64,000 nt of DNA from Azospirillum cavernae (lineage in GTDB: Bacteria; Pseudomonadota; Alphaproteobacteria; Azospirillales; Azospirillaceae). The notes below the pieces were generated by a model. That model saw only the letters and a list, made by a program, of their open reading frames with translations, was not told the DNA's origin and searched no databases. This document shows positions 8,865 through 16,628 of this stretch, piece after piece (the first letter of the stretch is position 1; every line of letters begins with the position of its first letter). The position numbers and the translations under genes are program-made. The stretch is from assembly GCF_003590795.1 (NCBI RefSeq), contig NZ_QYUL01000001.1, positions 513,001 to 577,000 of the forward strand, read 5' to 3'.

Positions 8865-10295
8865 TTAGGTGGGATCGACGCCGACGACGCCCTTGATCTC
8901 CAGGAACTCGGCCAGACCGAATTCGGCGTATTCACGCCCGTTGCCGGATTGTCCGTAACCACCGAACGGCGCGCTGGGATCCCAGGCCGGGCCGTTCAGG
9001 TAGATGGTTCCCGCCCGCAACCGCCGGGCGACGGCGCCCGCCCGCTTCGGGTCGCCGGACTGCACGTAACCGGCCAGCCCATAGACGGTGTCGTTGGCGA
9101 TGCGGATCGCGTCCTCCTCGTCCTGGTAGGTCAGGATGGACAGGACCGGGCCGAAGATTTCCTCGCGCGCGATGGTCATGTCGGGCGTCACGCGGCCAAA
9201 GATGGTCGGGCGGATGTAATAGCCGCGCTCCAGCCCGGCGGGACGGCCGGTTCCGCCGATCAGCAGGTCGGCCCCTTCGGCGACGCCAACCTCGATCATG
9301 CGTTGGATCTTCTGGAACTGCGTCGCGTTCGACACCGGGCCGAGCGCGCTGGCGGGGTCGAGCGGATCGCCGACCGTGATGTCGGCGGCGGCGGCGACCG
9401 CCAGTTCGGCGACCGCCTCATACTGCGCCGCCGACACCAGCAGGCGGGTCGGCGCGTTGCAGGATTGGCCGCTGTTGCTGAAGCAGCGCTGCACCGCCTC
9501 CGTCACCGCCTTGGGCAGATCGGCGTCGGGCAGGATGATGTTGGCGGATTTGCCGCCCAGCTCTTGCGTCACCCGCTTGACCGTGTCGGCGGCCAGCTTG
9601 GCGACGGCGACGCCCGCGCGGGTCGATCCGGTGAAGGACACCAGGTCGATGTCCGGGTGCGCGGCGATGACCTGGCCGACGCCCGGTCCGTCGCCCTGGA
9701 CCAGATTGAACACGCCGGGGGGAACGCCCGCCGCGTGCATCACCTCGGCGAAGATGGCGGCGTTGACCGGGGCCAACTCGCTGGGCTTCAGAACCATGGT
9801 GCAACCGGCGGCGATGGCGGGGGCCACCTTGCAGACGATCTGATTCATCGGCCAGTTCCACGGCGTGATGAATCCGGCGACGCCGGCCGGCTCCCGCAGG
9901 ATCCGCAGGTCGCCCCGCTTTTCCTCGAACGCGAAGGAGCGGGCCGTCTTGATCGTCTGGTGCAGATGCGCCGCGCCGATTCCGGCCTGGACCTGACGGG
10001 CGAAGCCCTGCGGCGCGCCCATTTCCTGGCTCATCGCGTCGCCAAGATCGGCGATGCGGGCCTCATAGGCCGCCAGAATGGCCACAAGAAGGTCAATGCG
10101 CTCCGTCGGGGTCGTCTGCGAAAAGCTGGCGAACGCCCGCCGCGCCGCCGCCACGGCGCGGTCCACGTCGGCGGCATTGCCAAGCGCCACTTGGGCGAAG
10201 GCCTCCTCGGTCGCCGGGTTGATGACGTCGATCAGGCGCGGCGCGTCGGGCGCCGTCCATTGACCGTCGATGTAGAACTGGGTGGTGTTCGCCAT
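8865..10295 (-). CDS. NAD(P)+-dependent aldehyde dehydrogenase
   Basis: A 476-residue aldehyde dehydrogenase of normal length. It has the cofactor motif FTGSTRAG near residue 221, the general base in TQELGGKS (Glu245), the catalytic cysteine in NSGQSCNAP (Cys279), the PWNWP stabilising Asn147, and a C-terminal GNGREYAEFGLAEFLEIKG. It would oxidise an aldehyde to an acid. Since an amine oxidase is encoded nearby and an aminotransferase is in the neighbouring operon, an amino- or guanidino-aldehyde is a reasonable substrate, but this is inference. It is six bases downstream of the MFS gene. Confidence 0.92.
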   Translation of the reverse strand: MANTTQFYIDGQWTAPDAPRLIDVINPATEEAFAQVALGNAADVDRAVAAARRAFASFSQTTPTERIDLLVAILAAYEARIADLGDAMSQEMGAPQGFARQVQAGIGAAHLHQTIKTARSFAFEEKRGDLRILREPAGVAGFITPWNWPMNQIVCKVAPAIAAGCTMVLKPSELAPVNAAIFAEVMHAAGVPPGVFNLVQGDGPGVGQVIAAHPDIDLVSFTGSTRAGVAVAKLAADTVKRVTQELGGKSANIILPDADLPKAVTEAVQRCFSNSGQSCNAPTRLLVSAAQYEAVAELAVAAAADITVGDPLDPASALGPVSNATQFQKIQRMIEVGVAEGADLLIGGTGRPAGLERGYYIRPTIFGRVTPDMTIAREEIFGPVLSILTYQDEEDAIRIANDTVYGLAGYVQSGDPKRAGAVARRLRAGTIYLNGPAWDPSAPFGGYGQSGNGREYAEFGLAEFLEIKGVVGVDPT

Positions 10296-10301
10296 GGGAT
10301 G

Positions 10302-11474
10302 TTATCCGTGAGACAGGGAGTGAGACGAAGCCTGGACCGTTTCGCCGGTCGAGCGCCAGCGCGCCCAACCATAGGCCGCCGCTGAGACCAAAAACAAAGC
10401 GACGCCTTCGACCACGACGGCGCCATAGCCGCTCCAATCAATGGTGTAACCCGCCAGCAACGGCCCCAGCGCGGCGCCGCCGCCGATAATCATGTTCGAC
10501 AGGATGACCATGGCGCCGTGTTCATCGGAGTCGGCCAGCGCGGCCAGCAGCATCGGCAGCAGAAAGGCCCAGAGGATTTGCAGCAGGATCGTGGCGGCGG
10601 AGAAGGACAGGTGATCCTTGGTCAGCGCCAGCGCCGCCAGACAACCGATCAAACCGACGTAGCTGCCGATGGACCAACGGCCTTGCCAAGCGCTTCCGCC
10701 GGTGTAAGAGGCCAGGAAGGAGCCGATGACGCTCACTCCCATCGCGCCGGAGGTCAGGATGCCGATTTCGGCTTCGGAAAAGCCGATCTCGGAACCGGGG
10801 ATGCCCAGAAAGGCCCAGCCGCCGCCGATGGCCACGTAAAAGCAGAAGATCGCCAGCATGTTCAAACGGGCCGCCGGGCGCGTCGGCTGGCCGTCCGCTT
10901 GCGGCGGCAGCATTTTGTCGGCCTGGAAGCCGTTCAAAAAGGGCAGGGCGACCAGGGCGGCCAGGGCGAGCGCGCCGTAAAGGCCGCCCAGCCCGGTTTT
11001 GGGGAACAGGTCGGGCAGATACAGCAGGCCCGCCGCCGCCGTCACCGTCTGCCCGCCGGTCCAGAAGGCGAAGGAGCGCGGCGGGTTTTCCGACCGCGCG
11101 GCGGCCAGCAGGCACACCACCGACAGAACGCCGCCCGCCGCCCCGGCGACGACGCGCGCGGCGAGAAACCAAGAGATCGTGGTGGTGGCCGCCGACAGCA
11201 GATTGGCGAGGATGAAGACCAGCGTCGCCAGCGCGACCAGACGGCGCGGGGTCATCGCGCGCAGCATCCGCACCGCCGGGATCGAAATCAGCGAGGCGCC
11301 GGCGAGTTCACCGGCCATCAACAGGCCGATGGTTCCCGGCGACCAGTCCATTTGAACGGCCATCTGCCCGGCGATCACCGGCGAGATCAAAAAGGTGTAA
11401 GGTCCGACCAGGCCGAACAGCGTGATCGCGGCCACCGACAGATGGCTGTCGCTGGGCGCCGTTGAAGAGTTCAT
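10302..11474 (-). CDS. Major facilitator superfamily transporter
   Basis: A 390-residue membrane protein with about twelve hydrophobic segments and the MFS loop 2-3 region around MLRAMTPRRLVALATLVF. The sequence begins MNSSTAPSDSHLSVAAITLFGLVGP, so the N terminus is probably cytoplasmic. It is the first gene of the leftward set with aldehyde dehydrogenase and porin, and divergent from the amidase. It is likely an importer or exporter of the pathway compound; the subfamily is not recognisable by eye. Confidence 0.85.
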   Translation of the reverse strand: MNSSTAPSDSHLSVAAITLFGLVGPYTFLISPVIAGQMAVQMDWSPGTIGLLMAGELAGASLISIPAVRMLRAMTPRRLVALATLVFILANLLSAATTTISWFLAARVVAGAAGGVLSVVCLLAAARSENPPRSFAFWTGGQTVTAAAGLLYLPDLFPKTGLGGLYGALALAALVALPFLNGFQADKMLPPQADGQPTRPAARLNMLAIFCFYVAIGGGWAFLGIPGSEIGFSEAEIGILTSGAMGVSVIGSFLASYTGGSAWQGRWSIGSYVGLIGCLAALALTKDHLSFSAATILLQILWAFLLPMLLAALADSDEHGAMVILSNMIIGGGAALGPLLAGYTIDWSGYGAVVVEGVALFLVSAAAYGWARWRSTGETVQASSHSLSHG

Positions 11475-11861
11475 GCTCTGTCTCCCAGATTGCTTTGTGC
11501 CGATTGTTCCTGTTCAACGGCATTCCTTTTTCAGCCAAGGGTTGGGCGTGGCCGCTGGAATGTCCATGTCGTTTTCTGCTTCATCATAAGCGTCGGCGAA
11601 AACCGGGCGCGCCGTCGATCCTTCCGGGTCGGACGCGGCCAATCTCCACGATCAAAGACCGCGCGGTTCCTGATCCACGAGGGTCGATTTTGGCCCTGTC
11701 GCAAAAATATAGTCAAATGACCAAATCGTTTGACCAAGATGCAGAGGGGGTGATATCGGTGTCAAGAGAAACATGAACAAAAAAAGCCCCGCTCGGCTGT
11801 GAACAGGCGCCGTCACCGGCGCGCCGACGGGGGAGGCCGAACGACAAGGGAATGAGCGAAC
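11475..11861. promoter_or_regulatory. Divergent control region with inverted repeat (candidate TetR operator)
   Basis: This 387-bp non-coding spacer separates the MFS and amidase genes. An inverted repeat GTCAAA-N11-TTTGAC lies at 11712-11734; its right arm is part of TCGTTTGACC, a decamer that recurs at 13355-13364 just before the TetR gene. TTGACC at 11730-11735 could serve as the -35 of the amidase promoter, with TAT-rich sequence 17-18 bp later. I saw no gene in the remainder. Confidence 0.5.
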
Positions 11862-13349
11862 ATGAGCAAGGACGCTTCCTGGCATTCCGACTCCGCGCGC
11901 ACCGACTCCTCACATACCGACTCCTCACCGTCCGAACCCTGGCGCTGGGACGCCGTGACCCTGGCCGGACGGCTGGCGCGGCGCGAGTTGTCGGCGCGCG
12001 AGGCTGCCCAGAGCTGTCTGGATCGGCTGGACGCGGTGAATCCGCAGATCAACGCGGTGGTCGATGATCCGCGCTGCTCCGCGCTCGCCGCCGCCGATCA
12101 GGCCGACGCGCGGGCCGCCACCGGCGCGGCCTTGCCGCCGCTGCATGGCGTGCCGGTGACGACGAAGATCAACGTCGATCAGATCGGCGCGGCCACCACC
12201 AACGGCGTCAGCGCCTTCACGGGCTTGATCGCCGACAGCGACAGCCCGCCCATCGCCAATCTGCGCAAGGCGGGCGCGGTGTTTGTCGGGCGGACCAACG
12301 CGCCGCCCTTTTCCCTGCGCTGGTTCACCGACAACGAGCCGCATGGGCTGACGTTGAATCCCTGGGATCCGACGCGCAACGTCGGCGGGTCGAGCGGCGG
12401 CGCGGCGGCGGCGGTGGCGACGGGCGTCGGCCCGATCGCCCATGGCAATGATCTGGCCGGGTCGGCCCGACTGCCCGCCAGCGCCTGCGGCGTCTATGGT
12501 CTGCGGCCCACCACCGGACGCGTTCCCGCCTTCAACCCGACCGGCAAGGCGGAACGGTCGCTGTGCCTGCAATTGGGGGCGACGCAAGGGTTGTTGGCCC
12601 GCTCGGTGCGGGACATCCGCTTGGGGTTGTCGGCCATGAGCGCCCGCGACCCGCGCGATCCCTGGTGGGTTCCCGCCCCGCTGGACATGGACGGCGACCG
12701 GGACACGCAGCGGGTGGCGCTTTACACCGGCGAGTCGGACTATGACGTCGATCCCGCCGTGTCCGCCGCCCTGCGGCAGGCCGGGGATTGGCTGAGCGAC
12801 GCCGGTTACAGCGTGGAGGAGGCGGAGCCGCCCCGCTTCGTCGAAGCGGCGGATCTGTGGATGACCCTGCTGGGCAACGAGATCCGCAGCCCGGCGATGC
12901 AGGCGGCCTTGGCGCTGGGCGACGATGGCTTGCGGCGGTCCCAGGATCTGACGATCCAGTGGGCGCCCGCGCTGTCGGCGGACGAGATGCTGGCGGGCTT
13001 GGCGACGCGGACGACGCTGCAACGCGCCTGGACCCTGTTTTTCGAGCGTTACCCGCTGCTGCTGGTTCCCACCTCCTGGCGGCTGCCCTTCCCTGTGGCT
13101 CATGACGTGGCGGGGCCGGAGGAGGCGCGGGAGATTCTGCGCGCGCACAGCCCGTGCAGCGCCACGGCCATGCTGGGCGTTCCGGCGATCTCCGTTCCGG
13201 TCGCGCGCGCGCCGCTGCCCATCGGGATTCAACTGGTCGGGGCGCGTTTCCGCGATGGGCTGTGTCTGGCCGCCGCCGCCGCGTTGGAGGAGCGCATTGG
13301 CGCGATCCGCCCCATCGACCCGGTGGGGTTGTCAAAAACGCTCGTATGA
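11862..13349 (+). CDS. Amidase-signature hydrolase
   Basis: A 495-residue amidase-signature enzyme that would hydrolyse a C-N amide bond. The Ser-cisSer-Lys triad is visible: Lys102 in VTTKINVD, the GGSSGGAAAAVATG block (Ser177 region), and Ser201 in GNDLAGSARLPA. In most relatives the last motif is D-x-G-G-S; here an Ala replaces one Gly. Residues 1-30 are a low-complexity Ser/Thr/Asp-rich leader that is unlike the rest and may be dispensable. The ATG at 11862 follows AAGGGA at ten bases. It opens a rightward set with TetR, amine oxidase and ureohydrolase, so it may release an amine from an amide precursor. Confidence 0.88.
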   Translation: MSKDASWHSDSARTDSSHTDSSPSEPWRWDAVTLAGRLARRELSAREAAQSCLDRLDAVNPQINAVVDDPRCSALAAADQADARAATGAALPPLHGVPVTTKINVDQIGAATTNGVSAFTGLIADSDSPPIANLRKAGAVFVGRTNAPPFSLRWFTDNEPHGLTLNPWDPTRNVGGSSGGAAAAVATGVGPIAHGNDLAGSARLPASACGVYGLRPTTGRVPAFNPTGKAERSLCLQLGATQGLLARSVRDIRLGLSAMSARDPRDPWWVPAPLDMDGDRDTQRVALYTGESDYDVDPAVSAALRQAGDWLSDAGYSVEEAEPPRFVEAADLWMTLLGNEIRSPAMQAALALGDDGLRRSQDLTIQWAPALSADEMLAGLATRTTLQRAWTLFFERYPLLLVPTSWRLPFPVAHDVAGPEEAREILRAHSPCSATAMLGVPAISVPVARAPLPIGIQLVGARFRDGLCLAAAAALEERIGAIRPIDPVGLSKTLV

Positions 13350-13364
13350 ACTGGTCGTTTGACC
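13331..13364 (+). promoter_or_regulatory. Second candidate TetR site before the TetR gene
   Basis: GTCAAA at 13331-13336 and TTTGAC at 13358-13363 form the same half-sites as in the 11712-11734 repeat, here 21 bp apart instead of 11, a difference of one helical turn. The shared decamer TCGTTTGACC is at 13355-13364. The left half lies inside the last codons of the amidase. Autoregulation by the following TetR gene is an inference. Confidence 0.45.
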
Positions 13365-13435
13365 TATTTTCGGTTCCCCGCTGATCCACTTGAGATCGGC
13401 GCCGGTCTTGTCGTCGTGGGAAGGGGAACCGAATC

Positions 13436-14029
13436 GTGTTGCGGAGTCCAAAAAGTGAGGAAAAGCGCGAAGCGATCTTGCAAGCGGCGGTCGCCGTCAT
13501 CGCCAAGAATGGCGTGCATGGCGCCACCACGCGGAAAATCGCCGCCGAAGCGGGAATAAACCTCGCCACGCTGCATTACCAGTTCGAGAACAAGGAAGCG
13601 ATTCTGCTCAGCGTTCTGGGCCATCTGGCCTCGAAATACCGGCAGAATCTGGAGCAGACCTTTGACAAGCCGGAACCCTTGCGGGACCGGATCGACCGTC
13701 TGCTGACCCATATCTGGGGGGAGATCCAGAAGAACCCGCACGAGCAACTGACGCTGTTCGATCTGACGCTCTACGCCCTGACCACGCCGGGATCGGAATG
13801 GATGGGGAAGAAGAAGTACGACGAGTATCAGTTGCTCTACCGGGACGCTCTGGCCTCCTCCAGCGAAATCACCGCCGGTTCGTCGGAGATTGATCTCGAC
13901 GCCCTGACCAACTTCATCTTCACGGGCTTCATCGGGATCGTTCTGCAATGGCTGGCCACCGCCAACACGCCCCGCGCGCGGCAGCAGATCCAAACCCTCG
14001 TCACCGCCGCGCAGCGCGTGTTCCTATGA
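13436..14029 (+). CDS. TetR-family transcriptional regulator
   Basis: A 197-residue regulator with the N-terminal TetR helix-turn-helix (residues about 8-55: REAILQAAVAVIAKNGVHGATTRKIAAEAG, then LATLHYQFENKEAIL) and a helical ligand-binding C-terminal half. It starts with GTG at 13436; AAGGGG lies nine bases upstream. It is placed between the amidase and the amine oxidase and may control both this set and the divergent MFS operon through the repeated TCGTTTGACC sites. Confidence 0.9.
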   Translation: MLRSPKSEEKREAILQAAVAVIAKNGVHGATTRKIAAEAGINLATLHYQFENKEAILLSVLGHLASKYRQNLEQTFDKPEPLRDRIDRLLTHIWGEIQKNPHEQLTLFDLTLYALTTPGSEWMGKKKYDEYQLLYRDALASSSEITAGSSEIDLDALTNFIFTGFIGIVLQWLATANTPRARQQIQTLVTAAQRVFL

Positions 14030-14056
14030 TCCATCCCTGAATCATTCGGAGACACC

Positions 14057-15418
14057 ATGGCCTCTTCACCCCTGCACATCGCCATCATCGGCGCCGGTTT
14101 CGCCGGGCTGACCGCCGCGCGCGCCCTGAAGGCCGCCGGTCACACCGTCACCATCCTCGAAGCGCGGGACCGGGTGGGCGGACGCGTCCACACCAAGGCG
14201 GCGGCGGATGGAACGCCGGTGGACGTCGGCGGGCAATGGATCGGTCTCGGCCAGGACCGGGTTCTGGCGCTGGCCGAAGAGTTGGGGGTTGAGACCTTCG
14301 CGTCCTATGAAACCGGCGAAAATCTTTGCCTGTTCAACGGCGAACTGATGCGTTTCTCCGGCATTCTGCCGCCCCACGCGCCCGAAGCGGTGGCTGAAAC
14401 GGAGGCGACCTTCCAGGCGCTGGACGAATTGGCGGCGACGGTGGACGCGGAGCGGCCCTGGACCTCGCCAAACGCGAAGGAACTGGACAGCCAGACTTTC
14501 GAGGCGTGGATCGAACGCACGGCGACCGGGCCGGAGGCGCGTTTCTGGATGCGTTTCCTCGCCAAATCGGTTCTGGCAGCGGATTCGCGCGAGCTGTCGT
14601 TGCTGCATGTGCTGTTTTATGTGAAGTCCGGCGGCGGGCTGGCCAGCCTCATCAGCATGTCGGGCGGCGCGCAGGAGCGGCGCTTCACCCGTGGCGCCCA
14701 GCATCTGGCCGAGCGTCTGGCCGAGGATGTCCAGGCGGAGTTGCGCCTCAACACGCCGGTCCTGGCGTTGCATCAGGACGGTCACGGCGTCGTGGTCGAG
14801 CATGCGGGCGGCTCCTTGCTGGCCGACCGGGTGGTGGTGACGTTGCCGCCGACCCTGGCCGGTCGTCTGCGCTATTCCCCCGCCTTGCCCGGCGCGCGCG
14901 ACCATCTGACCCAGCGGATGCCGATGGGCGCCTGCATCAAGATCCAGTGTTTCTATGCCCGGCCCTTCTGGCGTGACGCGGGCCTGTCCGGCATGGCGAT
15001 CAACGAGTCCGGGCCGATCAGCCTTGTCTATGACAACTCCCCGGCCTCCGGCGCGCCCGGCGTTCTGGTCGCCTTCATCGAGGGGGAGGAGGCGAAGGAA
15101 TGGACCAACCGCAGCGCCGCCGACCGTCAAGCGGCGGTTCTGGACGCGCTGGTTCGCCTGTTCGGCCCGGCGGCGGCGGACATTCAGGAATACATCGAGC
15201 AATCCTGGCTGGAGGAAGAGTTTTCGCGTGGCGGCTATGGCGGTTTTCTGGTGCCCGGCGCCTGGACCACGTTGGGACCGGCCTTGCTGCAACCTTGCGG
15301 CCGCATCCATTGGGCCGGGACCGAAACCGCCAGCCAATGGGCGGGTTACATGGATGGCGCGATCCGGTCGGGCGAGCGCGTCGCGGCGGAAATTCTGGCC
15401 GTTTCGACGGCTCAATAA
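14057..15418 (+). CDS. Flavin-containing monoamine oxidase-family enzyme
   Basis: A 453-residue FAD amine oxidase. Residues 7-45 are the dinucleotide-binding fold (IAIIGAGFAGLTAARAL, then EARDRVGGRV), followed by the GGQWIG motif and a C-terminal FAD block (GRIHWAGTETASQWAGYMDGAIRSGERVA) typical of monoamine and putrescine oxidases. Such enzymes turn an amine into an aldehyde with H2O2 and ammonia. Between a TetR gene and a ureohydrolase, a deguanidinated amine is a plausible substrate, and the divergent aldehyde dehydrogenase would be the natural next step. The last bases of the gene are tandemly duplicated downstream. Confidence 0.9.
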   Translation: MASSPLHIAIIGAGFAGLTAARALKAAGHTVTILEARDRVGGRVHTKAAADGTPVDVGGQWIGLGQDRVLALAEELGVETFASYETGENLCLFNGELMRFSGILPPHAPEAVAETEATFQALDELAATVDAERPWTSPNAKELDSQTFEAWIERTATGPEARFWMRFLAKSVLAADSRELSLLHVLFYVKSGGGLASLISMSGGAQERRFTRGAQHLAERLAEDVQAELRLNTPVLALHQDGHGVVVEHAGGSLLADRVVVTLPPTLAGRLRYSPALPGARDHLTQRMPMGACIKIQCFYARPFWRDAGLSGMAINESGPISLVYDNSPASGAPGVLVAFIEGEEAKEWTNRSAADRQAAVLDALVRLFGPAAADIQEYIEQSWLEEEFSRGGYGGFLVPGAWTTLGPALLQPCGRIHWAGTETASQWAGYMDGAIRSGERVAAEILAVSTAQ

Positions 15419-15447
15419 CGTCTGGCCGTTTCAGCGGCTCAAAAACG
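15394..15447 (+). repeat. 27-bp imperfect tandem duplication at the oxidase 3' end
   Basis: Two consecutive 27-base units, 15394-15420 and 15421-15447, both begin TCTGGCCGTTTC and end GGCTCAA-x-AACG; they differ at about three positions. The first copy carries the oxidase stop (TAA within CAATAACG); in the second copy that stop is changed to AAA. The second unit lies in the short spacer before the ureohydrolase start, pushing the two genes apart. Confidence 0.85.
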
Positions 15448-15468
15448 ATTGAACAGGGAAAGCTTTCC

Positions 15469-16527
15469 ATGGTTGACAGCGCGAAGCTCGCTCGCCTGCG
15501 CGAGCGTTACGGCGCGGCCTCGCCCGCCGATTTCTTCGATCCCCATTTCCAACAGGTCGCGGCGGCGGTGTTCCAGGGGGCCGAGGCGCCCCGCCCGCCC
15601 TACAGCGACGTGGGCACGCTGCTGGACGCGCCGCTGCGCCTTGATCTTGCCGCGTTGCCCGATTTCGGCGGGCTGGACATGGCGCTCATCGGCATTCCGC
15701 TGGATTTGGGCGTGACCAACCGGGCGGGCGCCCGCTTTGGCCCGCGCGCCGTGCGCGGCGTGGACCGCATCGGCCCCTACGACCATGTGCTGCGCATGGC
15801 CCCCGCGACCGAGATCAAGGTGGCGGACATCGGCGACGTGCCGTTTGGCAATTACCTCAGCCACGACTCCTGCCACGCCGACATTCAGGCGTTCTACGGG
15901 CGGATCAAGGACGCCGGGGTGATTCCGTTGAGCGTCGGCGGCGATCATTCCGTCAGCGCGTCCATTCTGAAAAATCTGGGCCGGTCGGAGCCGGTCGGCC
16001 TGATCCATTTCGACGCCCATTGCGACACCAGCGGCGTCGGCGACGGCGCCCGTTTCCACCACAGCGGCCCCTTCCGCACGGCGGTTCTGGACGGCGTTCT
16101 CGACCCGGACCGGACCATTCAGATCGGCATCCGGGGCAGCGCCGAGTTCTTTTGGGAGTTCTCCTACGAATCCGGCATGACCGTTTTGCACGCCGAGGAC
16201 GTCCAGGAGATGGGCCTGAAGGCCGTGATCGCCAAGGCGCGCGCGGTGGTTGGGGACGGGCCGGTCTATGTGTCGTTCGACGTCGATTGCCTGGATCCGG
16301 TCTTCGCCCCCGGCACCGGCACCCCGGAGGTCGGTGGCCTGACCTCGCGCGAGGCGTTGACCATTTTGCGTGGGCTGGACGGCTTGGACGTGATCGGCGC
16401 CGACGTGGTGGAGGTCGCGCCGCAGTATGACCCGACCAGCAACACCGCCCAGGTGGCGGCCCAGATCCTGTTTGTGGAATTGTGCCTCGCCACACGGGCC
16501 TTGCAGCGCCGCCGACAGGGCGGGTGA
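15469..16527 (+). CDS. Agmatinase/guanidino-acid ureohydrolase (paralog 2)
   Basis: A 352-residue ureohydrolase closely similar in layout to the enzyme at 5308-6357. Metal motifs are intact: GGDHS (His160), DAHCD (Asp182, His184, Asp186) and SFDVDCLDP (Asp271, Asp273). It shares the long N-terminal helix and the TNRAGARFGPRAVR block. I start it at the ATG at 15469 after AGGGAAAG; the open frame extends upstream only as a shadow of the oxidase. It is the last gene of the amidase, TetR, oxidase set. Having two copies under different regulators suggests different inducers or different guanidino chain lengths. Confidence 0.9.
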   Translation: MVDSAKLARLRERYGAASPADFFDPHFQQVAAAVFQGAEAPRPPYSDVGTLLDAPLRLDLAALPDFGGLDMALIGIPLDLGVTNRAGARFGPRAVRGVDRIGPYDHVLRMAPATEIKVADIGDVPFGNYLSHDSCHADIQAFYGRIKDAGVIPLSVGGDHSVSASILKNLGRSEPVGLIHFDAHCDTSGVGDGARFHHSGPFRTAVLDGVLDPDRTIQIGIRGSAEFFWEFSYESGMTVLHAEDVQEMGLKAVIAKARAVVGDGPVYVSFDVDCLDPVFAPGTGTPEVGGLTSREALTILRGLDGLDVIGADVVEVAPQYDPTSNTAQVAAQILFVELCLATRALQRRRQGG

Positions 16528-16544
16528 CGGGGACAAACCCAGAT

Positions 16545-16584
16545 GCCGCCCCCATCCCCGATCCAAAGGGGGGATGAGGGCGGC
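16545..16584. terminator. Strong hairpin between convergent genes
   Basis: GCCGCCCCCATCCCC (16545-16559) pairs with GGGGATGAGGGCGGC (16570-16584) with one mismatch and a ten-base loop. It lies between the converging ureohydrolase and MFS genes and probably ends transcription from both sides; no clear U-tract follows. Confidence 0.6.
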
Positions 16585-16628
16585 CTTGGAGAATCCTTGT
16601 CAGGGCGTGTCGAGGAGCGAGCCTTCGC

